Shown here: positions 1 to 5,272 of the stretch, piece by piece
How positions within the stretch are numbered: position 1 is the stretch's first letter
Layout: each line of letters opens with the position of its first letter
Assembly (NCBI GenBank): GCA_031269165.1
Contig: JAISZQ010000005.1
Location: 1-5,863 of the forward strand
DNA from: Spirochaetaceae bacterium
GTDB taxonomy: Bacteria; Spirochaetota; Spirochaetia; Treponematales; Breznakiellaceae
Length of the DNA: 5,863 nucleotides
Reading direction: 5' to 3'
Translations under genes and position numbers: made by a program
The notes under the pieces: model-generated
Seen by the model: the letters and a program-made list of their open reading frames with translations, nothing else
What the model was told of the DNA's origin: nothing
Database searches by the model: none

Positions 1-53
1 TCTGTGTGATCCGTTGACCACTCTTATATTCCATTGGCTTAAGTTGTTGACAG
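1..53. repeat. Left copy of an exact 53-bp direct repeat
   Basis: Positions 1-53 are identical, base for base, to 1758-1810. The match starts at TCTGTGTGATCCG, ends at CTTAAGTTGTTGACAG, and breaks at the next base (T at 54, G at 1811). It may extend left beyond the window. In the right copy this sequence forms the right arm of a nested palindrome (1561-1813), so this copy is probably the right end of a second copy of that element lying mostly outside the window. The two copies have the same orientation and bracket rdgB and flgJ. Confidence 0.9.
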
Positions 54-78
54 TGGAAGGCGTTCCCCCTTTAGTTGG

Positions 79-94
79 GTTTTGGAACAATCTC
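79..94. repeat. Decayed terminal-repeat motif (GTTTTGGAACAATCTC)
   Basis: This 16-mer matches the right terminal repeat at 1669-1684 (GTTTTGGAACAGGCTC) at 14 of 16 positions and has the same orientation. No inverted partner is visible nearby. It is probably a solo or decayed end of the same repeat family. I see no gene in 54-180. Confidence 0.5.
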
Positions 95-148
95 ATTGGG
101 GTAAAACAGAGGACATTGCTATTGTGGCTTGCCGGGTGCTTTCAGGGC

Positions 149-160
149 TTGTTGACAGGG
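149..160 (+). repeat. TTGTTGACAG motif just upstream of rdgB
   Basis: TTGTTGACAGGG is identical to 1801-1812, and its first ten bases are also found at 44-53. It contains TTGACA (152-157), a perfect sigma-70 -35 hexamer, 23 bases before the rdgB start. The best -10 at 17-bp spacing is TAAACA (175-180), which matches only 3 of 6 positions and abuts the ATG, so promoter activity is only a possibility. The AGGGAG inside it (157-162) lies 18 bases from the start codon, too far for a normal ribosome binding site. Confidence 0.45.
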
Positions 161-180
161 AGCGGCTTCTCCGTTAAACA

Positions 181-819
181 ATGACTATGCATGTGTTGTT
201 GTTTGCTTCGGGTAACCGGCATAAGGCGCGGGAGGCGGAGGCAGTTTTGACGCTGGCGGGGGTCGGGTGTGAGGTGAAGTTGCCCGCCGATTTCGGGCTG
301 GATTTTGACCCGGTTGAGGACGGGGGGACGTTTCTCGAAAACGCCTTGATCAAGGCTCATGTCTTGTATCGTTTGCTCAACGAGCGAGGCGGGCTGGACG
401 GTGCGGGGATCGGTGCGGGGATTTTGGCGGATGATTCGGGGCTGTGTATTGACGCGCTGGGAGGCAGACCGGGGATTTTTTCGGCGCGGTATGGCGAGCG
501 GGATGGCAGGAAGATTGGCGCGGGCGAAAGAAACGCGCTGTTGCTTGAGGAATTGCGGGACATCGAGAACCGGGCGGCGCGGTTTGTCTGTTCGACGGTT
601 CTGCTTTTTGACGAGAACCGGTTTGTGACGGCGCAGGAAACGGTAGAAGGGGAGATTGCCCGCGAGGCACGGGGGAAAGGCGGTTTCGGGTATGATCCGA
701 TTTTTCTGCTGCCGGAACGCGGGTTGACCATCGCGGAGTTGCCGGAAGGGGAGAAGCACCTGATAAGCCATCGGGGGAAGGCGTTTCGCGCGCTTACGCC
801 GTTTCTGAGGGAACGCTGA
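181..819 (+). CDS. rdgB: RdgB/HAM1 non-canonical purine NTP pyrophosphatase
   Basis: This is a cytosolic enzyme of the Ham1/RdgB family. The family hydrolyses dITP, ITP and XTP to the monophosphate plus pyrophosphate, keeping deaminated purines out of DNA and RNA. The 212-residue product carries the family motifs in order: SGNRHK near the N-terminus (residues 10-15, substrate loop), the acidic metal/catalytic motif DDSGLCIDALGGRPG (84-98) followed by SARYG (101-105), GKGGFGYDPIF (165-175, base recognition) and SHRGKA (196-201). It is slightly longer than the usual roughly 200 residues because of a Gly-rich insert around 67-80. The start is ATG 181; ATG 187 is equally plausible, and neither has a well-spaced Shine-Dalgarno. 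The gene converges with flgJ 23 bp downstream and has no partner on its own strand in the window. All expected catalytic residues are present, so it should be functional. Confidence 0.95.
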   Translation: MTMHVLLFASGNRHKAREAEAVLTLAGVGCEVKLPADFGLDFDPVEDGGTFLENALIKAHVLYRLLNERGGLDGAGIGAGILADDSGLCIDALGGRPGIFSARYGERDGRKIGAGERNALLLEELRDIENRAARFVCSTVLLFDENRFVTAQETVEGEIAREARGKGGFGYDPIFLLPERGLTIAELPEGEKHLISHRGKAFRALTPFLRER

Positions 820-842
820 TTAACGGGAAAAACGACAGCCGG

Positions 843-1271
843 CTATGCTTGAAGGGAAAGCCTGAGTCCGCGTTGGCCGGTTAGTTCAAGGTAGGCCATT
901 TCGGCCAGACCGAATCCGGCGTTTTTCGTGAAAGATTGCGCGTACTCGTCGTAGAGCATATCCTCGTACATCTCTCCGGCAAACCCGGTATCGATCAATT
1001 CGGATTTCATCACGGTTTTCCGCATCCCGTTGACGAGGGTCTTCATCAAAAAGGTCTCAAGCGCCTGGCATTGTTCAAAGAGTTTTTTTTCGTCATCGGT
1101 GGTGATCCTGACTTTCGCGGAATTATCGGCCGGGGGCGGCGTTTTGTCCGATTCCGCCCTCTGTCGCAACAGCCGGTCAAACAGCGTGTCGCCTTCGTTT
1201 GACGCGCGTCTCAAACCCGGGTCGGACATGACCGGCAGGGAACCAAAACTACTCACCGCGTTTACCGCCAT
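843..1271 (-). CDS. flgJ: FlgJ-type flagellar rod-binding protein (single domain)
   Basis: The 142-residue protein consists of a polar, low-complexity N-terminal third (residues 1-57) and a Rod-binding (FlgJ N-terminal) domain at about 60-131. The domain shows the CQALETFLMKTLVNGMRK helix (68-85), then GFAGEMYEDMLYDEYA (96-111) and AGFGLAEMAYLEL (118-130). In enteric bacteria FlgJ is about 310 residues, with this rod-cap domain fused to a muramidase. The muramidase half is missing here, as is usual outside beta/gamma-proteobacteria, so the protein probably scaffolds periplasmic rod assembly without cutting peptidoglycan itself. The TAG stop faces the end of rdgB. Upstream there are almost 600 bp of repeat-rich DNA, so the gene is not next to the flgF/flgG-type rod genes that often accompany it. 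No Shine-Dalgarno precedes ATG 1271; the next Met is residue 15. Confidence 0.85.
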   Translation of the reverse strand: MAVNAVSSFGSLPVMSDPGLRRASNEGDTLFDRLLRQRAESDKTPPPADNSAKVRITTDDEKKLFEQCQALETFLMKTLVNGMRKTVMKSELIDTGFAGEMYEDMLYDEYAQSFTKNAGFGLAEMAYLELTGQRGLRLSLQA

Positions 1272-1276
1272 ACTCT

Positions 1277-1305
1277 ATTGTCGGTTGCTTTGCCGCAGGG
1301 GTTAA
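1277..1305 (-). promoter_or_regulatory. Possible flgJ promoter
   Basis: On the minus strand TTAACC (1305-1300) and GACAAT (1282-1277) are separated by exactly 17 bp, each matching 4 of 6 sigma-70 consensus bases. Only five bases separate the -10 from ATG 1271, so transcription would begin at or next to the start codon. The score is modest and could arise by chance. It is listed because flgJ has no neighbour upstream on its strand that could supply transcription. Confidence 0.25.
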
Positions 1306-1358
1306 GGCCAAGAAGGAAAGCGCGGCTCGCCGCAGATAATCACGTTTGTGCTCCATTA

Positions 1359-1508
1359 GAGTCTGTTCAAAATCTCCAAAAAGGGGGAAGTCTCCCCCTT
1401 CGCTCCAGCCGCGAGCGGCTTACGCTATCCCCCTCTGCGGGTGATACCCCCGCAACGCCCCCGAATCACAGCGGAGGGTTGTGTCCCATGGGGTTTTTGA
1501 ACAGGCTC
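1359..1508. mobile_element. MITE-like element with 14-bp terminal inverted repeats
   Basis: The ends are GAGTCTGTTCAAAA (1359-1372) and TTTTGAACAGGCTC (1495-1508), inverted repeats with one mismatch in 14. The interior codes for nothing recognisable and contains three local hairpins. AAGGGGGA/TCCCCCTT (1381-1388, 1393-1400) has an 8-bp stem and 4-nt loop. AGCCG/CGGCT (1407-1411, 1416-1420) has a 4-nt loop. TGCGGG/CCCGCA (1436-1441, 1449-1454) has a 7-nt loop. A small AT/GC-patterned element with terminal inverted repeats and no gene fits a miniature inverted-repeat transposable element moved in trans by a transposase elsewhere. No clear target-site duplication flanks it. Alternatively it is a structured intergenic repeat that never transposed. 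Confidence 0.55.
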
Positions 1509-1510
1509 TC

Positions 1511-1575
1511 AGTTGTTGACGGGAGAATCGGCAATGGGCATGGGCAAACTGCCACGCCTTCCCCTGTCAACAACT
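1511..1575. repeat. 10-bp inverted pair of the TTGTTGAC motif
   Basis: AGTTGTTGAC (1511-1520) and GTCAACAACT (1566-1575) are perfect inverted repeats separated by 45 bases, and the similarity continues imperfectly inward (GGGAGAA against TTCCCC). The left arm begins two bases after the 1359-1508 element ends. The right arm is also the left outer arm of the 1561-1813 palindrome, so the repeats are chained end to end. Confidence 0.6.
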
Positions 1576-1626
1576 TAAGAATTTTGGTCCGCGAATGGCG
1601 CGAATAAATACGAATAATACATACCT

Positions 1627-1684
1627 GAGGCTGTTCCAAAACCGTGCGCGTTAGCGCACAGTCGATTAGTTTTGGAACAGGCTC
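1627..1684. repeat. Core long hairpin with GAGGCTGTTCCAAAAC arms
   Basis: The 16-bp arms (1627-1642 and 1669-1684) have a single G/C mismatch at the fourth base and enclose a second, perfect 6-bp hairpin with a GTTA loop (1644-1659). The arm sequence resembles ends of IS-type elements (GRGNCTGTTNCAAAA). At 58 bp it is far too short to carry a gene, so it is either a collapsed insertion sequence with only its joined ends left or a minimal mobile repeat. Confidence 0.65.
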
Positions 1685-1757
1685 ACCTATCAGCGCGTAT
1701 TCGCAACGCCATGTATGACGCACATTCGCGTACATTCGCGGACAAAAAAACTAAAAA

Positions 1758-1810
1758 TCTGTGTGATCCGTTGACCACTCTTATATTCCATTGGCTTAAG
1801 TTGTTGACAG
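1758..1810. repeat. Right copy of the exact 53-bp direct repeat
   Basis: Identical to 1-53 with no mismatch. It forms most of the right outer part of the nested palindrome, including its CTTAAGTTGTTGACAG end. The perfect identity over non-coding DNA 1.76 kb apart implies recent duplication, or continuing sequence exchange between copies. Confidence 0.9.
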
Positions 1811-1816
1811 GGGGAA

Positions 1817-1881
1817 GAATCTGCGTGTATCCGCGCCTATCTGTACCGCCGCTTGGCGTCTATCCGTGGTTCTTTGTGTTG
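1817..1881. repeat. Degenerate ATCYGYGT/ATCCGYG interspersed repeat
   Basis: This stretch repeats short related words: ATCTGCGTGTATCCGCG (1819-1835), CTATCTGT (1837-1844) and TCTATCCGTGGTTC (1859-1872). A further unit, ATCTGTGTGATCCG (1757-1770), lies just upstream in the 53-bp repeat. From memory, this word type (TCTGYGTNNATCCGYGGTTC and its complement) occurs in intergenic DNA of many unrelated bacteria. It overlaps the stop codon and last codons of yqeB. Confidence 0.5.
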
Positions 1882-2717
1882 AAGCCAAAGTGCAACAGGG
1901 CTTCCAGTACGCCGCCCGCGACGGCAAGCGCCTTGTCGGAAACGGTGAAACAGTGATCTTTTTCACAACGGGGATCAATGTCGCCGGCTTTCATGCCTTG
2001 GGGAACCGGGATGCCGGAAGGGAGGATGCCCCGGAGGATGCCGTCAATGGCGGCCGTGATGGGGACCGGGACGCCTAAGTTATGCTCCGGCACGGTTTCC
2101 GCGACGACTTCGCCCCGGTGAACAAAGTCGCCGATACGCTTTCGCGCAGTAAATATGCCGCTCGCGTTTGTCCTGAGCAGCCGTTCAATGGTATAGCCGC
2201 CGATGTTACCGGGGATGCCGGTGTTCGGTATCGCCCCGCCTTCATAGATGACCCGTCCGAGCGTGTGTCCCCGGCTGGTTTCCACGACCGCATGGCAGTC
2301 GTCCCCGGCGGTAAATCCCGGCCCTACGCCGACAACGGTTTTTGCGTCGGTGATTTTCGTGCCGGTGTTCCGCTTGGCCATGATCGCGTCAACGACTGCG
2401 GCGGGGTTAATCCTGCGGACGATCTCCGCCTTTTCATCGACAAAGAGCGCGATTTCTTTGCGGGCCATACACGCGCTCATTGCATCAATTTCATCGATTT
2501 CATCAATCGTACGGACGAGAACCGCCGTCACCTCTTCCACCCGCGCACGGCCGTTATAAACCGCTTCGGAAAAGCATACCGTCCGGCGAACGGCAGTGGG
2601 AGCGCGGACTTCCGTCATTACCGGAGAAAACCCGGCGTGAACGAGGCGAAGCGCGATTCCCGACGCGAGATCCCCCGCGCCTTTTATGACAACAAGTTTG
2701 GCCTTGTCCATTGACAT
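1860..2717 (-). CDS. yqeB: YqeB/EF2563-family selenium-dependent molybdenum hydroxylase system protein
   Basis: The 285-residue protein matches the YqeB/EF2563 family, whose genes co-occur with selenium-dependent molybdenum hydroxylases (xanthine dehydrogenase-like) and are thought to help mature them; the biochemical role is not settled. Family signatures are an N-terminal nucleotide-binding-like VVIKGAGDLASGIALRL (9-25), TEVRAPTAVRRTVCFSEAVYNG (35-56), VGPGFTAGDDCHAVVETSRGH (131-151), and GRVIYEGGAIPNTGIPGNIGGYTIERLLR (154-182). I chose ATG 2717 because AGGTG sits six bases upstream; GTG 2726 and ATG 2711 are alternatives. The usual conserved end is around GGVLEALL. Here it is followed by a tail ending NTKNHG that is encoded by repeat DNA. 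No hydroxylase, selD or molybdenum cofactor gene lies in the window. The gap from the SDR gene upstream is 78 bp, so co-transcription is possible. Confidence 0.88.
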   Translation of the reverse strand: MSMDKAKLVVIKGAGDLASGIALRLVHAGFSPVMTEVRAPTAVRRTVCFSEAVYNGRARVEEVTAVLVRTIDEIDEIDAMSACMARKEIALFVDEKAEIVRRINPAAVVDAIMAKRNTGTKITDAKTVVGVGPGFTAGDDCHAVVETSRGHTLGRVIYEGGAIPNTGIPGNIGGYTIERLLRTNASGIFTARKRIGDFVHRGEVVAETVPEHNLGVPVPITAAIDGILRGILPSGIPVPQGMKAGDIDPRCEKDHCFTVSDKALAVAGGVLEALLHFGFNTKNHG

Positions 2718-2723
2718 TAAAAG

Positions 2724-2728
2724 CACCT
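2724..2728 (-). promoter_or_regulatory. Ribosome binding site choosing the yqeB start
   Basis: AGGTG on the minus strand lies six bases (CTTTTA) before ATG 2717. This spacing favours ATG 2717 over GTG 2726, which lies within the site itself, and over ATG 2711. It is the only well-placed Shine-Dalgarno-like sequence among the complete genes of the window. Confidence 0.6.
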
Positions 2729-2795
2729 ATTTCGTTGGGGACGCCCGCTCCCTCATGCGAAACGTTGAGCGTGTTTTGCCGTTAAGGAATTGCCC

Positions 2796-3815
2796 CTATT
2801 CGCCTGAAAAGAACTCAAATGCCTTTTCCTGCGCGGCAATCACCCGGTCGCACCATGCGTCAAACTCCGGGTCTTCCCTTTGGCATTCCCGGTGCGCCAT
2901 CACATACTCGACGGTGGCACGAATACCCTCGTCGGCGCGTACCGTTGCGGTAAAACCGGGCACGAGGCGCTTCAGCTTGGTCATATCAAACACGACCGAC
3001 GCGGCCTTGTCGCCGATGAGACTGCCCAGCAGGTCGTAACTTTTCGTCTTGGCAAGAAACGTCGAGGCGATATGCACGGAATGGAGCGGCTTCTCCAGTG
3101 CCCAAGCGATAAACTGGTAGATCTGGTTCCACGTAACGCTCTCATCGCTCGTGATGCCCACCGCTTGCCCGATCGCGCGGGCGTTCCCCAGAAGTCCGTA
3201 AAATCCCCGCGCAAAATCCGTGTTGTGGGTAATCGTCCAGAGAGACGTTCCGTCACCGTGAATGATGACCGGCTTCCCGTCAATAATCCGCTTCAGAACC
3301 TGATAACTCCCGTTGGCTCCGTGAACGCCCAGCGGCACACTCCGCTCGTCGTAGGTGTGGCTGGGGCGCACAATCGTCACCGGAAAGCCGGATTCGCGGT
3401 ACAGCTTCACACACGCCTGTTCAACGGCGATCTTATTCCGCGCATACTCCCAAAACGGATTCATAAGCGGGGTCGATTCGGTAATCGGTATCCCGGCGAG
3501 CGGCTTTTGATACGCGGACGCCGAGCTGATGGCGATGTACTGCCGGGTTTTCTCCTCGAAAAGCCGGAAATCCCGTTTCACCTGTTCCGGGGTAAAGGTC
3601 AAAAAGTCGGCCACGACATCAAATTGCATCCCCCGCAACGCCCGCCTCGCGGCATCCTCGTCGTTGATGTCACACTTTATCTCCCGCACCTTGCCGGGAA
3701 AAACATCGTTCCGGTTCCCCCGGTTAAGCAGAAACAACTCGTCCCCTTTCTCCAGCACAAGCCGGGAAACCGCCGTAGAAATAGTTCCGGTACCACCGAT
3801 AAACAACACTTTCAT
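2796..3815 (-). CDS. Extended SDR-family NAD(P)-dependent epimerase/dehydratase-like protein
   Basis: The 339-residue protein starts with a Rossmann fold: FIGGTGTIS (5-13) is the glycine-rich dinucleotide-binding loop, and LNRGNR (30-35) at the end of the second strand suggests an Arg contact to NADPH phosphate. The SDR catalytic residues are present: SSASAY (97-102) supplies the Ser, and YARNK (124-128) is the Tyr-xxx-Lys pair. RPSHTYD (150-156) follows, as in sugar-nucleotide epimerases. The C-terminal half (about 190-330) would bind substrate. It resembles atypical extended SDRs (CSP41-like and sugar epimerase-like); the substrate cannot be told from the sequence. No signal peptide is seen, so it is probably cytosolic. 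It lies 60 bp after rseP and 78 bp before yqeB on the same strand. No Shine-Dalgarno precedes ATG 3815. Confidence 0.85.
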   Translation of the reverse strand: MKVLFIGGTGTISTAVSRLVLEKGDELFLLNRGNRNDVFPGKVREIKCDINDEDAARRALRGMQFDVVADFLTFTPEQVKRDFRLFEEKTRQYIAISSASAYQKPLAGIPITESTPLMNPFWEYARNKIAVEQACVKLYRESGFPVTIVRPSHTYDERSVPLGVHGANGSYQVLKRIIDGKPVIIHGDGTSLWTITHNTDFARGFYGLLGNARAIGQAVGITSDESVTWNQIYQFIAWALEKPLHSVHIASTFLAKTKSYDLLGSLIGDKAASVVFDMTKLKRLVPGFTATVRADEGIRATVEYVMAHRECQREDPEFDAWCDRVIAAQEKAFEFFSGE

Positions 3816-3857
3816 GCGTTCATGTTAGCACAAAGATCGTGGTTGCACAAGCACACG

Positions 3858-3873
3858 TTCCCCCGAAGGGGAA
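3858..3873 (-). other. UUCG-tetraloop hairpin just after rseP stop
   Basis: On the minus strand the sequence reads TTCCCC-TTCG-GGGGAA, a perfect 6-bp stem with a cUUCGg tetraloop, one of the most stable small RNA hairpins. It begins two bases past the rseP stop, and the SDR gene starts 42 bases further on. No T-run follows, so it is a poor intrinsic terminator. It could instead protect the 3' end of rseP mRNA or mark a processing point between the two genes. Confidence 0.5.
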
Positions 3874-3875
3874 TC

Positions 3876-5237
3876 TCAGCCCTGGTTGACGAGGAACAAT
3901 ATGTCGCCGAAAAGGGCAACCAGCATGAGGCCGCCGATGAGGACGACGCCGAAGGTTTGGAAGACGGCTACCGCGCGGGGCGGAACGGGGCGGCGGCGGA
4001 CGATTTCAACGAGGAAGAGCAGGATAAGCCCGCCGTCAAGAATGGGAAGCGGCAACAGGTTCATCACACAGAGCGCGATCGAGATGAAGGCGAGAAACTC
4101 CACCAACGAGCGGAGCCCTGAGCCCGCGCTTTCGGCAAAACCGCTTGTTGCAACATCGCCGACCATGTAGGTGATGCGAACCGGGCCGGAAACCGCTTTG
4201 GTAAAGTCGATGCCCTTGAAGAAGAAGGTGAGGCTTTTCACCGACGCGGCGAAGGTCGTCCATGTTTCGCTCGCGCCCTTGGCAATCGCGCCGAAAAACC
4301 CGTAATGCGGCGTTTTGTAGACCGGCAACTGCCATTCGATACCCAGCGTCCCGGTTTCCGCAAGATCGAGCGTCCCCGCATATTGTTGACCGGCCCGTTC
4401 CCATTCCACACGCACCGTCTCCGGCACGTCCTCCCGGCCCGCGAAAATGGTGGTGAGGGCCGCCGAATACGGGAAATCCATCCCCTCCATGCTGACGATG
4501 CGGTCGCCCGGTTGCAACCCGGCTTTGGCGGCGGGACTGTCCGGGATGACCCGCCCGATAACCGGGTCCGTCCAGAAATACACGCCGATCTTCCCCGTCG
4601 CCGTTTCCTTGTCCATCTCAGGCGTTACCGTCAAATTGATTAGCTTGTTGTCGCGGAGCACGGTGAACGGCAAGGCGCGTCCCGGGTTGAGCGCGACCGC
4701 CTGTTGAACGTCATGGTAATTTGTGCAGGGCTTCCCGTCAATCTCGATGATCCGGTCACCCGTCCGCAAACCGGCGGCGGTTGCCGGGTAGCCGGAGTCG
4801 CCGGAAATATCGGACACCAGCACGATCCGGTTTTCCAGCGTTGGCGTCTCAAACCCGATGCCCCATATCACGGAGAACACCGCCACGGCGAACAGCACGT
4901 TAAAAAACGGCCCGGCAAAGGCGACCACGATCCGGCGAAACGGATGCGCCGCATAAAACCCGCCCGGTTCCGGGGTGAACACCCCGTCCTCGGAAGCGGC
5001 ACTCTTATCGCGCAAATCATTCTCGCCCTTCATCTTGCAGTACCCGCCGATCGGGAACACCCCCAGCCGGTATTCCACCCCGCCGATCTTCCTCTTGAGA
5101 AAAGCCTTGCCCCAGCCGATCGAAAACGCCTCGACCTCGATCCCCATTGCCCGCGCCGCGAGAAAATGCCCCAGCTCGTGAACAAATACCACGACCCCAA
5201 GCCCGACCAGCCCCAGAAGAATTTTTACCACAATCAT
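3876..5237 (-). CDS. rseP: RseP-type site-2 zinc metalloprotease with two PDZ domains
   Basis: This inner-membrane protease (M50 family) cleaves substrates within the membrane after a first, site-1 cut; in E. coli it releases sigma-E from RseA and removes signal-peptide remnants. From ATG 5237 the protein has 453 residues, close to E. coli RseP (450). The first membrane helix carries the zinc motif HELGH (20-24). GPFFN (109-113) lies in the second membrane segment. PDZ1 spans about 137-215 (AAGLRTGDRIIEIDG) and PDZ2 about 226-298 (AAKAGLQPGDRIVSMEG). NLLPLPILDGG (393-403) supplies the third zinc ligand, Asp401, and a final membrane helix lies near 430-450. The frame stays open upstream to an ATG at 5300, but the extra 21 residues are not family-like and would place the promoter inside the gene. 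dxr and cdsA, frequent neighbours, are not next to it here. Confidence 0.93.
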   Translation of the reverse strand: MIVVKILLGLVGLGVVVFVHELGHFLAARAMGIEVEAFSIGWGKAFLKRKIGGVEYRLGVFPIGGYCKMKGENDLRDKSAASEDGVFTPEPGGFYAAHPFRRIVVAFAGPFFNVLFAVAVFSVIWGIGFETPTLENRIVLVSDISGDSGYPATAAGLRTGDRIIEIDGKPCTNYHDVQQAVALNPGRALPFTVLRDNKLINLTVTPEMDKETATGKIGVYFWTDPVIGRVIPDSPAAKAGLQPGDRIVSMEGMDFPYSAALTTIFAGREDVPETVRVEWERAGQQYAGTLDLAETGTLGIEWQLPVYKTPHYGFFGAIAKGASETWTTFAASVKSLTFFFKGIDFTKAVSGPVRITYMVGDVATSGFAESAGSGLRSLVEFLAFISIALCVMNLLPLPILDGGLILLFLVEIVRRRPVPPRAVAVFQTFGVVLIGGLMLVALFGDILFLVNQG

Positions 5238-5243
5238 AGAACA

Positions 5244-5272
5244 ACTATACCGAAAAACGCCCGCCAAGACAA
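5244..5272 (-). promoter_or_regulatory. Probable sigma-70-type rseP promoter, leaderless
   Basis: On the minus strand TTGTCT (5272-5267, 4 of 6 consensus) and TATAGT (5249-5244, 5 of 6) are separated by exactly 17 bp. The usual start, seven bases after the -10, falls on the A of ATG 5237, so the transcript would have no leader. This agrees with the lack of a Shine-Dalgarno at that start and with the RseP family start point. Confidence 0.5.

Larger units (their letters stand above)
1561..1813. mobile_element. Nested palindromic repeat element
   Basis: Four inverted pairs are nested around a common centre. The outer pair is a perfect 19-bp match, CCCCTGTCAACAACTTAAG (1561-1579) against 1795-1813. 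The second is 1587-1605 against 1724-1743 (ATTCGCG..CATTCGCGGAC type, one extra base on the right). The third is GAGGCTGTTCCAAAAC (1627-1642) against GTTTTGGAACAGGCTC (1669-1684), one mismatch in 16. The innermost is a perfect hairpin GTGCGC-GTTA-GCGCAC (1644-1659). No credible gene lies within. The third pair has the same end sequence family as the 1359-1508 element, so this may be one repeat inserted into another. A transposase-less element or a very large cruciform/RNA hairpin are both possible. Confidence 0.6.

Noticed and set aside
820..842. A bidirectional terminator between the convergent rdgB and flgJ genes.
   Set aside because: The 23-bp gap has no hairpin followed by a T-run on either strand.
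1249..1356. A 35-codon minus-strand ORF (MEHKRDYLRRAALSFLAL..., stop TAG) overlapping the start of flgJ by 23 bases, with an RR plus hydrophobic stretch resembling a short signal peptide.
   Set aside because: It has no ribosome binding site, no recognisable family, and its ATG abuts the 1359-1508 repeat element. It could be the tail of a gene disrupted by the element, but this cannot be supported.
1278..1607. A 109-codon plus-strand open frame across the repeat region, with a second long frame on the opposite strand nearby (1466-1735).
   Set aside because: Both run through inverted repeats and hairpins, resemble no protein family, and are best explained as chance frames in GC-rich repeat DNA.
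1359..1813. A CRISPR array was considered because several repeats occur close together.
   Set aside because: The repeats are inverted, nested and unevenly spaced, with no regular repeat-spacer pattern and no cas genes.
2479..2512. A short tandem-like run of TTCATC/ATCAAT words inside yqeB.
   Set aside because: It encodes the acidic DEIDEID stretch of the protein and is explained by codon repetition, not a separate element.
2880..4121. A 413-codon plus-strand open frame opposite the SDR gene and the 3' part of rseP.
   Set aside because: It is antisense to two confidently identified genes, and its protein is rich in Arg/His/Gly with no domain. It is a shadow of strong codon bias on the other strand.
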